A stretch of DNA of 35,374 nucleotides from NCBI GenBank assembly GCA_900312665.1, contig ONZQ02000019.1:536456-571829 (forward strand). Reading direction: 5' to 3'. The first letter of the stretch is position 1; each line of letters opens with the position of its first letter. A program made the translations under genes and the position numbers. Positions 12,345 through 22,673 of the stretch are shown here, in pieces. The notes below the pieces were generated by a model. It saw only the letters and a program-made list of their open reading frames with translations, ran no database searches and was not told the DNA's origin. This stretch comes from Cephalotrichum gorgonifer (Eukaryota > Ascomycota > Sordariomycetes > Microascales > Microascaceae).

Positions 12345-13360
12345 GATGAGGGCAGTGATCAAGCCTTGTCTGACTGGCGAAGGTAAATTTGGGACTTCAG
12401 CAATATGAGAGACGGGCTGGGGGACTGCGGCTTGAACAGTCAAGATATGACCGAAGAATTACGGGAAGGAGGCAAGTTATGTGAGGGATCTGTGAGAGGG
12501 GTGATGGGAGAGACAGTGTAATAAAGCCGTTAGACAGAAGGGAGTTATCTACCAAGAAGTCGAAGGGGGATAGAGCTATCCATCAGGAAATGGGTAGGAC
12601 TTTCACATCCTTTAACCATATACACGTTGGCTTTCCTGTGTAACATCTTCGTTTGCTGGGCGTTGCCCTTTTGGAAGCGACGATGCTGGTTGGCCGACTG
12701 ACCGGCCGATGCTGGGCCTCCTGCATGAGGCGTTAAGGCGTAAGGAGGGGTTTTGTACGAGCACCAGCAGTATCTGGCTGGATTGTAGGCATCTTCTTGC
12801 TATTCCTTCCCCTTCCGTCCATAATTCGCAGGCGCCGCATCCAATTATTGCCCGACACCTTCTTTTATCTTCTATATTCTAGCCTGCAACCTGGCTCCTC
12901 TGTGCTACTCGATGCCTGGTCTTGCTTCTTCCTAGAGACATCTTGATCCTGCGAGACTACCTGAGGGAGGAGAACGACCTACATCTCAACGTCCGTCCTC
13001 TCACTTGTTCCTCTCCTAAGCACGACTAAGGACGTCATCACAAAATCAAGAAGGTATCGGCCTTTCGGTTTACATTACCGATAGCGAGTATGTCAGTATA
13101 TAAGATAGGTAAACCTGCCTAATCTGCGGATCGGATTTATGCAGTGATTGGTACATTGGGCCTAATCCTTTCAGCTCGGGGCTTTTCATTCGCGAGCGGA
13201 TGCGGGGGTTTTACATTTGATGCCTCGCCAGGTGTTCGAGACCGGCCTTGGTCTTTTCAAGTGCCTTGCACCCTTGCTTCAAGCAACAGAGTCTCCTACC
13301 TATAACAACAATAAGTGCTTGTCTCGCATCATTACCACACCAAAACGGCCCGGACTGCTC
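12345..13360. other. Intergenic region upstream of the helicase-AAA gene
   Basis: Promoter side of the helicase-AAA gene. On the minus strand the coding frame of exon 1 stays open from 12344 up to 12443, with an in-frame TAA just beyond (about 12461). A short ATG-started frame further upstream could be a 5' exon, but no splice pair is compelling. Nothing else is recognised. Confidence 0.5.
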
Positions 13361-13536
13361 ATCATGTCCTTAAACAAGAAGCTGAAGTCCGCGTCAGACA
13401 TCGAGGGCACGGTATCCAGCTCATAGCTCGACATGACGGATGACAAGCCCGTCAACGCCGCCGCGCAGCCTGCGGAGATGGAATAGGGGAGGCTGGACAT
13501 CCTCGTCCATAATGCGAGCACCTCATTTTCTCAACC
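13361..13536 (+). pseudogene. Relic of a short-chain dehydrogenase/reductase (SDR)
   Basis: One plus-strand frame reads KKLKSASDIEGTVSSS, stop, LDMTDDKPVNAAAQPAEME, stop, GRLDILVHNAST. This follows the segment of classical SDRs between the first Rossmann helix and the NNAG motif (a LDVTDD-type acidic motif, then GRLDILVNNAG). The stops are TAG at 13424-13426 and 13484-13486, exactly 60 bp apart and in frame. Both fit CAG-to-TAG, a C-to-T change at CpA as in RIP. NNAG has become HNAS. Neither the N-terminal TGxxxGxG motif nor the YxxxK active site is visible nearby, so only a fragment survives. Confidence 0.55.
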
Positions 13537-14281
13537 TACGGGCCGTATTATGCGCCCCCCCCCGCTCGGTGGAGGCTGCATGATGCAAACTGGGTCTCAG
13601 TATCAATTGTCGATCAATCCTGTACTCGTGAACGGGGCCGTGATCCGGGATCTCAGGACCCGGGGCCGCTCTACATTGCAGGCTTTGCGAGGGTGAAGCG
13701 TGTCCTGTTTGGGCTTGTGACCTCTACCGCAAGGCTGGGACTCCTGGTTTTGAGCCTGCATGCACACGATTTATACGTCCGAGGGGAAACGAACAGAGAG
13801 GGTCGAATTTTGGGTATTACAAAGACGGAACCGAAGTAACCATGAAACAGAAATAGGGCCTCCGTTTAGTTACGTGGAGAGTTGCATTTACTTAAGAGTA
13901 TTACCACAACATGTGCGTAAGGTGAGGAATTGTTAATATATTCAAATTATGCTATTAATAGGAATTATAGAAAAGAAATATAGCAAAGTGCCATGCAAAG
14001 CAGCGCCTGCTATTCAACCAAGCAAGTGCGAAAATTAAATCCGAACACAACAATGCTTTCCTTGAAACAGAATTTCACTTGTCCTTGCACACCCATCAGC
14101 TAACAACTATATGCAGGTCGCATGCGGCAATATCCATCTTTGACACCGGTTGGTATACGGCCGGTGGAGCTGCTCAAGGGTAGCTTGGTGAGGCCAGGCT
14201 ATTATTTTACAAGAGCTGCTTTGCTTGCGGAGGCTCGTTTGCCAGGGTCTGCTCCGGCCAGACCGGTAAGTCTGCGTAAAA
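13537..14281. other. Intergenic region with a poly-C run, 3' side of the repeat-protein gene
   Basis: Contains a run of about ten C near 13555-13565 and an AT-richer stretch at about 13915-14000. No coding sequence or RNA gene is recognised. It is the downstream flank of the secreted repeat-protein gene, which ends at 14282. Confidence 0.5.
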
Positions 14282-16567
14282 CTACTCAGGCTGGATGGGG
14301 GTGCCGGTTTGAGGTTGCGCCACGGGAACATCCCCTGCTGGTTGCTGGGGTTCGATAGGGAGGTCGGCCTGGGGTAGTTCGGGCGTGACGGGAAGGCCGG
14401 ATTGCGGCTGATCCGGTTGCTGGCCCTCAAGGGGTTGGTCAGGCTGCTCTGGGACACTGCCCTCGAGAGGCTGATCAGGTTGATTTGGGACACCGCCCTC
14501 AAGGGGCTGGTCAGGTTGGCCTGGGTTGACACCGCCCTGAAGGGGTTGATCGGGTTGACTTGGGATACCGCCCTCCTGAGGGCTAGTACTCGGGACACTA
14601 CCCTCGAGGGGTTGGTCAGGTTGCTCTGGAATACCGCCCAACTGAGGATCGATTCCTGGGACACCACCATCGAGAGGCTGGTCGGGCTGCTCTGGCACAC
14701 CAGCCTCGAGGGGTTGGCCAGGTTGCTCTGGAACACCACCCAGCTGAGGATCGACCCCTGGGACACCGCCCAACTGAGGATCAGAACCTGGGACACCGCC
14801 TACCTGAGGATCGATTCCTGGGACACCGCTGTCGAGGGGCTGGTCGGGCTGCTCTGGGGCACTGCCGTCTAGGGGCTGGTCAGGTTGATCTGGCACATCA
14901 CCCAACTGAGGATCCGCCCCTGAGACACCGCCCAGTTGAGGTTCTGAACCTGAGATACCGCCCAGCTGAGGATCGATTCCTGGGACACCCCCATCAAGGG
15001 GCTGGTCGGGCTGCTCTGGGGCACCGCCGTCTAGGGGCTGGTCGGGTTGCTCTGGTACACCACCCAACTGAGGATCCGCCCCTGAGACACCGCCCAGTTG
15101 AGGGTCTGAACCTGAGATACCGCCCAACTGAGGATCGATACCTGGGACGCCGCCATCGATGGGTTGATCGGGTTGCTCCGGGTTGACACCGCCCAACTGA
15201 GGATCGGTTCCTGGGGCACCGCCTAACTGAGGATCGATCCCCGGGACACCGCCCAACTGAGGATCAGCACTTGGGACACCGCCCTCGAGGGGCTGATCGG
15301 GTTGCTCAGGGTTGACACCGCCCTCCTGGGGACTAGTGCCTGGGATACCTCCTAACTGAGGATCAGTATTCCCTGGGATACCGCCAAGCTGGGGATCACT
15401 GTCGTGGACACCGCCCAACTGAGGATCAACACCTGGGACACCACCTAACTGAGGATCGGCACCTGGGACACCACCTAGCTGAGGGTCAACACCTGGGGCG
15501 CCACCTAGCTGAGGGTCGATACCGGGTACACCGCCTAGCTCAGGATCGGTATTACCTGGGACACCGCCCTCAAGAGGTTGATCGGGTTGATTTGGCACAT
15601 TACCGAGGGTCTGATCGGGTTGGTTTGGCACACCGTCAAGGGGCTGATCAGGTTGATTTGGGACGCCACCAAGGGATTGGTCGGGTTGGTTTGGGACACC
15701 GCCGAGGGTTTGATCAGGTTGGTTTGGCACACCACCGAGGGTTTGATCAGGTTGGTTTGGCACACCACCGAGGGTTTGATCAGGTTGGTTTGGCACACCG
15801 CCGAGGGCTTGATCGGGTTGGTTTGGCACACCGCCGAGGGGCTGATCCGGTTGATTTGGGACGCCGCCGAGGGATTGGTCAGGTTGGTTTGGGACACCGC
15901 CGAGGGATTGGTCGGGTTGGTTTGGGACACTATCGAGGGGCTGGTCGGGTTGATTCGGGACACCACCGAGGGGCTGATCAGGTTGATTTGGGACACCGCC
16001 GAGGGATTGGTCGGGTTGGTTTGGCACACTACCGAGGGTTTGATCGGGTTGCCCCGGGTTGACACCTCCCCCGAGGGGCTGGTCGGGTTGCTCAGGGGCT
16101 CCTCCCCCGAGGGGCTGGTCGGGTTGCTCAGGGGCTCCTCCCCCGAGGGGCTGGTCGGGTTGCTCAGGGGCTCCTCCCACTTGAGGATTGGGGTCTGGGA
16201 CACCGCCCTCGGTGGCTGGTGGCTGCGGGTTGTCGAGAGCTTGGTCAACCGGCGGCTGCTCAAGGTTTAGAGCCACATCATGCTGCCCGCCTCCCAGAGA
16301 CTGGTCGCCCTCATCTGATGGTTGCTCGAGGTGCAGAGCCACGTCAGGCTGCCCACCTCCCGGAGACTGGTCGACCTCATCAGGTACACTGGAACCCCCA
16401 CCCTTCAGAATTGTCAAGAGAAGCCCAAGCTTAACACCTCCAGGGTGTATCGCAGGCGACGGAGAAGTGCTGTCGGGTGATGAAGGCTTGTCCTGATGCC
16501 GGGGGATGACGCTACCCTGCGCAGCAGTGGCAACAAGGACTGCCAGTAGCCAAGATCTGTAGCCCAT
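14282..16567 (-). CDS. Secreted low-complexity repeat protein (GVPNQPDQPL / GVPGIDPQL repeats)
   Basis: One uninterrupted 761-aa frame starts at ATG 16567. Residues 1-19 (MGYRSWLLAVLVATAAQG) form a typical signal peptide. After a short Ser/Pro linker with one hydrophobic patch (VKLGLLLTILKGG), almost everything is repeats of 10-11 residues. These are APEQPDQPLGG units, then about 14 consecutive (G)GVPNQPDQ(P/S/T/A)L units coded by 33-bp DNA repeats (about 15575-16060), then GVPGIDPQLG units mixed with VPEQPDQPLDG. From about residue 60 to the end I see no Lys, Arg, Cys, Phe, Trp, Tyr or Met, only a few His and many Asp/Glu. The protein should be disordered and acidic, and it lacks dibasic Kex2 sites between repeats. 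VPG turns recall elastin-like sequences. Likely an extracellular or wall-matrix protein; no family is recognised. Confidence 0.8.
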   Translation of the reverse strand: MGYRSWLLAVLVATAAQGSVIPRHQDKPSSPDSTSPSPAIHPGGVKLGLLLTILKGGGSSVPDEVDQSPGGGQPDVALHLEQPSDEGDQSLGGGQHDVALNLEQPPVDQALDNPQPPATEGGVPDPNPQVGGAPEQPDQPLGGGAPEQPDQPLGGGAPEQPDQPLGGGVNPGQPDQTLGSVPNQPDQSLGGVPNQPDQPLGGVPNQPDQPLDSVPNQPDQSLGGVPNQPDQSLGGVPNQPDQPLGGVPNQPDQALGGVPNQPDQTLGGVPNQPDQTLGGVPNQPDQTLGGVPNQPDQSLGGVPNQPDQPLDGVPNQPDQTLGNVPNQPDQPLEGGVPGNTDPELGGVPGIDPQLGGAPGVDPQLGGVPGADPQLGGVPGVDPQLGGVHDSDPQLGGIPGNTDPQLGGIPGTSPQEGGVNPEQPDQPLEGGVPSADPQLGGVPGIDPQLGGAPGTDPQLGGVNPEQPDQPIDGGVPGIDPQLGGISGSDPQLGGVSGADPQLGGVPEQPDQPLDGGAPEQPDQPLDGGVPGIDPQLGGISGSEPQLGGVSGADPQLGDVPDQPDQPLDGSAPEQPDQPLDSGVPGIDPQVGGVPGSDPQLGGVPGVDPQLGGVPEQPGQPLEAGVPEQPDQPLDGGVPGIDPQLGGIPEQPDQPLEGSVPSTSPQEGGIPSQPDQPLQGGVNPGQPDQPLEGGVPNQPDQPLEGSVPEQPDQPLEGQQPDQPQSGLPVTPELPQADLPIEPQQPAGDVPVAQPQTGTPIQPE
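15575..16060 (-). repeat. 33-bp tandem repeats coding VPNQPDQ units
   Basis: About fourteen near-identical 33-bp units lie inside the secreted repeat-protein gene, each coding GGVPNQPDQxL with x = P, S, T or A. The unit is a multiple of three, so gain or loss of units keeps the frame, and copy number is expected to vary between isolates. The long plus-strand frames over this stretch are antisense readings of the repeat. Confidence 0.85.
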
Positions 16568-19510
16568 AGTAGTGGTTATCGAGGTTGGGGAGGAATAACC
16601 ATAGAACAGTCACACTGACCTAGACCATCAGATGCTGTGCAAGACGGCTGAGATCGCTGATCAACAGAGAGGGAAAGGGATGGAGATGCCTGGCCTCTTA
16701 AGGCAAGCCCTCTCTGCCCTATCGGCCGAACTGGTAATTTGCTATAAGCCCTATGTCGTCCCAGGCAATGACCTTCGGGATTAAGCGCCTGGGCCCTGAC
16801 CATCCCATGCATACCTCCTGCAAGTTCGACTCCTTCCGGCTTGTGTTGCCCGCGCGCCCGGTCGTGCCAATGAAGAATGATAGGGCAAGAAGGGCCATGG
16901 TACGAGTGAATTCTGTATTGGGCATAGATTCGTGCTTCAGGTGTCCCCGGGAGCCATCCGGGGATAGTAACATATTCCTATTGGATGGAACTCCAACATC
17001 GCAGGGTACCAAAACAAATTCACTCCTTCTGCCCCTGTCTGTTGACTCGGGTCATCTCAGGGGCCGTCTCGCGTCACTGGAGCCTAGAATTTGGTCAACC
17101 TAGACCTTGCACTAGCTTGGTACGATATCGCGGGAAATAGTTGACATCTTGCAAGTAGGTTTCTCAGCACCTTTTGGGCGGCTCTACATCGCACGACGGC
17201 GGGGAGAGGCTCACGACATGGCAGGTTTCCATGTTAGCATCGTTGTCTTACTAGTAGACAGCATCCGTGTTAGCACTTCGTATGTACTCCGTAGGTTGCG
17301 GACTAAAGCTTGGGCATTTCCACTAGGTTACTCGGCCCACTGCTGCTGCATAAATGCCTGACTCCGGGGTCAATATTGTCAGCTCCTTTTCCTTGACGAG
17401 TCATTCAGACCCCCTACACGGAGTACGTCCTCTGTTCCCTCCGCTTGTGGGTCCCTAGCCCTATGCATGTACGAGTTGTCTTATATTACCAGGTGGATCC
17501 TCCCAAAATTACCTATGGAGGAGCAATAGTACAAGTATGTGACGACGCGCGGTGACAGGGACCGTGAAGGGGAAATATGCAGGTGCAGGGTTCATTGACA
17601 ATTGTGGAGATTACGGAGGGAAGGAAAAAAGAGGGGGCAGCTGGTGCCTGTCCAATAACGTTCAGGAAGAATTTCGGCGCTGACTTTGCCTTTCCCTCCC
17701 TTCCGGATGCGATGAAGCAACCTTTGGTTGTACTTGTAAGTCAACTGTTTCGCTGTGACTCGAGGTTACAGACACTTATAATTGTTATATTGTTGAGGCC
17801 CACTTAAGTATGGGGAAGTTGGGAGGATCTGGATAGATGTGGAGCGAAGTACGACGTTGTCGGGCACAGGCCAAAGCTTAAGCTACGAAGTACATTGTCG
17901 AACAACATTGGAGTTATCCAAGTGGGGCTTTACTGCTCCAGAGTACTTGGATGTGAATTCCCACAACAGGTCCTCGAAGGATCGAGACCCCTGTCTCCTG
18001 ACCTGTCCTAGGTCGGTAATACCCTCATTTGATTTTGCCGTATTAGACTTGGCCTCCTGGACTTGTATCTTGATCTACGGAGTATATATGAATTGGAATG
18101 GGAGAAGAGGTATCTACGTGCAGGGCCTCTTATACTTATCCTACCCGACCAAGTATTATGCTCACAAGGTGAGGCTTGCAGGAGGATTGTGTAGGTAGAC
18201 AGATAAGTGGTAGATCAAGGAAGGGAAACCATCAGTCTTATTACTACATTGTGATGAGGCCGTCATACTTTAGTAGTTGCGCTCTTTTAAGTAGAAAAGG
18301 AAGGAAGGTCGCCATATTTGAGAATTAGAAGCCAGAAGATAGGAAGTCGCGACATTGTTCTGATCCAGGGTTGAGCCGAGTCACCAACGGCCAGCTACAT
18401 TCCGCTGTGGTAACGACTCTGGTGCAAAAAGAAAAAAAAACTGCGTCACATGAGCAAATACTGCCAAAATGGCCTACAAGAAGAGAATCGGGGTCAAAAA
18501 AGACATACAACACCAGGGATTCGCTGGTCGTCACCGACCCAACTACTAGTCTAGCGCTTCGTGGTTTATGTATAGGGGAGCGGACGGGACCCTCAGTTCT
18601 CCACGAGCTATGGTCGTATGTGCTGATTAGAGTTCCATGCTGAGAATATGAGCGTACATTACAGGTCATAGGGTAGGTAGCAACGGCGCCGCTGCTTCCC
18701 TGCCTGTTGTTGTGACGCAAGTTCGATATAGGAGGCACCCCGCGTTGCGATGGATCTACTGGAAACCTCTTTCTCGCACCAGCGGAATGGGGACATGGGC
18801 ATGTTTGCATATCACGGACCTCCATCTCGTAATTCTACGCCTCTCTCCAGTGATCCTGGGTGACGGGGCACCCGGATTACAATTCGAGTATGACGAAGCG
18901 GGATTCATTCAGAACATAAGGTTTTGATAAGCACGGTGAAAATCACGGGAGTAATGACGACGACAACCTGCTGATGCCACCTGGTTTGAAAGCCCAACTC
19001 TTATTTGGCGACAAACACTTTGCTTTCAAACACGAAGTGCGAGAAGATCCAGTGAGTCGCTGCTGACTGGCGTTCTCAGACAAGTAATCATGGGGAAGGT
19101 TATGTGTACAGACTGACTATTGTCTATAACGCGTAAGGGGACATGAGATCCCAGATATCACCTATTAGGTTATCAGCGAGACCCGAGGGTGATTTCTCTT
19201 TCCTTAATTAGTCGGTGGTTATTTTAGGTTTACAATGACTCCAACCAAATTTCTGCTGGTTAGTTTGCAGTCCTCGCCGTATTCTTACTTCTAATCCTGG
19301 TACATATATATATGGTGGACCAAAAGTTGCGCAGTCCTCCATATCGCATCCCTGCCGCCCCTCCCTTCACGTTTTCTTGAACCTGCCAATATGCCGTCCA
19401 TAGCAGCCACTCCTCTATCGCCTTTCACCCAGCTACACATCCCACCAATAAGGGGAACTGTTAGATAGCATCTTCCCCACGGGCTCCGGCAGTTCTCACG
19501 GGCGCCCGCA
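16568..19510. other. Gene-poor region, 2.9 kb
   Basis: Left part is the promoter side of the repeat-protein gene, right part the 3' side of the transcription factor gene. Open frames here (for example 17839-18198 plus and 18325-18825 minus) show no family motif, and the latter overlaps a dispersed repeat. I see no tRNA or rRNA. The one recognisable element is repeat copy B at 18558-18651. Confidence 0.55.
18558..18651 (+). repeat. Diverged dispersed repeat, copy B
   Basis: Same-orientation partner of 4468-4561, about 14 kb away. It begins TTCGTGGTTTATGTATA, shares CCCTCAGTT and GATTAGAGTT-like blocks, and ends GAGAATATG. The two copies differ at many sites, so both are old. They may be remnants of a small non-autonomous element. 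Confidence 0.6.
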
Positions 19511-21971
19511 CTAAGAGATCCACGAAGTGGGTGATCCGTCCAAGTCAGTGAACGCCACAAACGCCTACACAAGTGTCAGCACATTGTTTCCCCGATACAA
19601 TCAATAAGCAACATACCGAAGAGTCCAGGTCTAGCCAGTCGCTCGTCTGCCATCCGTCAAGCAAGTTATTCATCGCAAAGACCCCATCGCCCGTTTGCCC
19701 AGACAACCCTCCATTCACGCGAGACTGGGTAGCCCCATACAGCGGCTGCTGCCATTCTGGTACCACTCCCTCCCTCCCATCCGTCGTCACTTCCATTGAA
19801 TCCTCGTTGCCCTCCGTCTCTCGTCCTCCCGTATGGGGGTTGCTCCCCGGCTGCGAAGCCTGACGTCTAGCTTCCACCCTCAGTTCCTCGAGGATGACGC
19901 TGTACCTGCGATTCGGCGAGTCCACCGACGTCGCCTTTGCGAGGTGGGATAGACACGCGTCAGCCAGTTCCACCAACTCCGTCCACGACTCATCCCGCGT
20001 TTCTTCCCCACCCGTATTCTGCTGTATCTCCCGGACGTAAACAACGGCCAGCGCACAAAACGTGACGTACGACGTCCACCAGAAGGCATGGAACAAAGTT
20101 CCCTCGCCCGCCATGCCGTCCACGGTCTCAAGCACGACCTTCGCCGCGGATATACACTCACCCACGCTATCTATTGCCGTATATCCGGAGCTGTTGCTCA
20201 TGTTGCTCAGTAAAAACGGCCGGTGAGCGTGGATAATCGCGTGTGAGTATGCCAGGCGCAGCGCGGTCGCCTGGCGTCTAAAGCTCGGGACCAAAGTGGA
20301 TGGGCGGACTGTTCCTAGATAGGGCGGGAGGCTTTTGCGCCACTGGCGGAGGTCGCGGATTGCGCGGTGCGCGGCTGCGACGCGCTCTTCCTTTGGGATG
20401 TTCTTGATCGCGTAGACATCCCTTGAAGTAGCCCCAATTATCTGGGCGAGTCTGAACATGGGAGTCAGCAATTTGCCTAAGCAGAATCAGAGACAAGAAG
20501 GGATGGTTATTACCTGGCATGGAATATCACAGCATCAACGTAGCAGTCCTCTTTCGGTTCCATACCAGATGGACCCTGAGGAGTCATGTCCTCATCGTTG
20601 ACACAGTCCGGAAACTCCTGATCGATATCCTCATCACGGTAATGCTTCGGCCGACCAAAAACGACGCTCAGATACTTGTCAATCGTATATGCAACCCAAA
20701 ACGTCCGCCTCTGGCACTGCGTTTTGATGTAATCCTGCCCGGAGGACTTGCCCGTATTTATCTTCCGGCAGGCGCGTCTGTGAAGTCCCAGCGCGGAAGT
20801 TATCTGCGACGTAGCCCCGAAGACGTACCATCCCTGGTTCATTCGCGATGTCTGGAGCAGGTATAGCACCTGTACGAGCCTAGCCTGCGCAGACTCCAAC
20901 TTCGGGAGGCCAGTTTCCGTATCGGTCAAGTCCATGGCGGCCGAAAAGAAGGGGTCACTCTGTGCGAGGGCGGCAGCCTCGTCGAACGCTTGTGACGTAG
21001 CCGTTCGTATCTTCTCTTGACGGAAGGTCACAACTGCGAGAATGCCTAAGACGATAGCCGTCTTGGCATGACCCAATTCATTCGTGAGCGGCATCCCATT
21101 CTGTGAGTTCGAAATGAGCGTCTCTAGCCAAGCCACAACGGTCTGCCTGTGGAATATCCGATATGTAACGACGCACTCGTCAAAGTAGAATCTCATCAGT
21201 TCCAAAGCGGTATCCCGATCTGGAATCGTGAGACTCTCGGCTCCGACTTTGAATACCCTGTCGCCGACTGTCATTAACGGCTGGCGCTTCTCTGAGGCGC
21301 TCGGGGTGTGCGGGATGATATCGCTCCTCTGGGTTGAGAGCTTCTTGCAGGCCCGATGGAGGAAGGCTAGGCCCGATGTCGTGTCGAAGTATTGACCTTC
21401 TATCTCCGCCACATCTACGTCCGGGGAGGCTCGGGAGGGGGGAATCCCATCCGTCGGTAAGACGCTGGCTGATCGTTGGGCCTGGGCTAGTCTGGGAGTA
21501 CCGTAGGCGCTGACTCGCTGCGAGTTCCTGATGTGTTGCATGGTTAATTCCTTCCGGCTTTCTTCATGCATGTATATATATATATATGCCCCCGAAGTGG
21601 CTCCGCATTTCATGAGTGTTAGATGCAACTCACCTCGCCTCGCCATTCATCCCACTAGCCCCGTCCACAGACATTACTCCAACCGGCGGCGTCGGTGGTC
21701 GTCCGCGCGAATACTTTGCATCGTACTCGCACACATTTCCTCTCTTCGCGCAGCTGTCACAGGGCCTCGTGCCCGAACACTTTGTCTTCTTGGATTTGCA
21801 GTAGTCGCAGGCCCTGCTAACTTTGCGCGCCTTCCTCCCATCGGCATCGGAATCGGCGGGTGACGACGTTTGCAGTCGCTTTCTTTGCGATGATACTGAT
21901 GCCGAAGCTGGGGAAGCCGCTGACGGCGGGACCGACCCTGCGAATGCCATCTGGTCCTGGAATGGGTACAT
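19511..21971 (-). CDS. Zn2Cys6 fungal transcription factor
   Basis: Four exons: complement(19511..19564, 19617..20451, 20514..21527, 21634..21971), 746 aa. The introns (52, 62 and 106 bp) have GTATGT, GTAATA and GTGAGT donors and CTGAC- or TTAAC-like branch sites. The zinc binuclear cluster is CX2CX6CX5CX2CX6C with cysteines at 55, 58, 65, 71, 74 and 81, preceded by a basic patch. A fungal-specific regulatory (MHR-type) domain follows: YFDECVVTYRIFHRQT, then LYLLQTSRMNQGWYVFGAT, then RRTFWVAYTIDKYLSVVFGRP. The start is the first in-frame ATG (MYPFQDQM); the frame stays open farther upstream without another ATG. For intron 1 an alternative acceptor at 21558 keeps frame, but the branch site favours 21528. 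It lies next to the transporter and lyase genes, whose shared promoter has inverted CGG sites, so it is their probable regulator (inference). Confidence 0.87.
21569..21588. repeat. (TA)n microsatellite in intron 1 of the transcription factor gene
   Basis: A short alternating TA run lies within the 106-bp first intron of the Zn2Cys6 gene, between donor and branch site. It is probably length-variable and makes this the longest intron of the gene. Confidence 0.7.
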
Positions 21972-22673
21972 GGCGCGATGAATTCGGATGAGGGAATGGG
22001 TGGAGTATCCGAACCCGAATGGAAAAGTTTCCGGGGCATGGTCCGGATAAGTAGGCCTTGAAGGGAGCAGGAGACAGGGAGCAGGGGCAACAAATGTGGA
22101 GACCACTAGGCCGGGATTAGGATTACTGCCCTGCGGGGAAAACGCCGAAGGCAACAAACTACACTAGTCTCGGATTAGCACCCTTGGGGGTTTACTAGCC
22201 GAATGACTTCGAAGCATTGGGACGTGGCTGGCGGGAGGGACGAGAGAGGAGAGTCAGGTTAAGAAGTTAGACCAGGTCTGTGGTTCCGCGAAAGAAAGTC
22301 TGATCTCATATTTCGGGGGGCGTTTGTGAGTTCGATCTTCGAGCTAAAAAACCAGCCTCACCTAGCCACCTCCCATATGCTGCACATACAAGTCCTCATA
22401 CAGCGTGATCTAAGCTGAACGAGCTCTTGACACTTATCAGCACGACGTGATGAGTGCCGAGCAATTCGAGCAATTCACCCAAATAGCAGTTTAAGTATCT
22501 CCCTCTCCCCGGTTTACATCGATGGATCCGCATTAATGCGATGTCATTTCTCTCACCCGCAGACTCAAGGGCAGACTTAGATCGATTACTATTAGGGTGA
22601 CAACATCAAGGATGTCCCCCCTCAGTCTCTCAATGAACCTTGCGCTCCCGATCGATCCTGTCGACGAGTATGT
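21972..22673. other. Promoter region of the transcription factor gene and 3' flank of the MFS gene
   Basis: No coding sequence is seen. At 22008-22023 there is TCCG-N8-TGGA, one mismatch from the TCCG-N8-CGGA sites of the neighbouring divergent promoter, 37 bp upstream of the regulator's ATG. A half-site (CTCGGATTA) lies near 22168. These hint at autoregulation but are weak on their own. Confidence 0.4.

Noticed and set aside
15578..16270. Long plus-strand repetitive frames opposite the secreted repeat protein
   Set aside because: They are stop-free antisense readings of the 33-bp repeats, with no signal peptide or family match, whereas the minus frame has a signal peptide and full-length integrity.
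14282..16567. Idea that the repeat protein is a Kex2-processed repeat peptide precursor
   Set aside because: There are no Lys-Arg or Arg-Arg sites, indeed no Lys or Arg at all, between the repeats.
16800..16900. tRNA-like GTTCGACTCC near 16825
   Set aside because: The flanking bases do not form a T stem, and no acceptor or anticodon arm pairs with it. Other TTCGA-containing spots in the window failed the same check.
18325..18825. 166-aa minus-strand frame
   Set aside because: It overlaps the dispersed repeat copy B and has no conserved feature.
21415..21436. CCG-N8-CGG inside exon 2 of the transcription factor gene
   Set aside because: It lacks the outer A shared by the four promoter sites and lies in GC-rich coding DNA, so it is probably chance.
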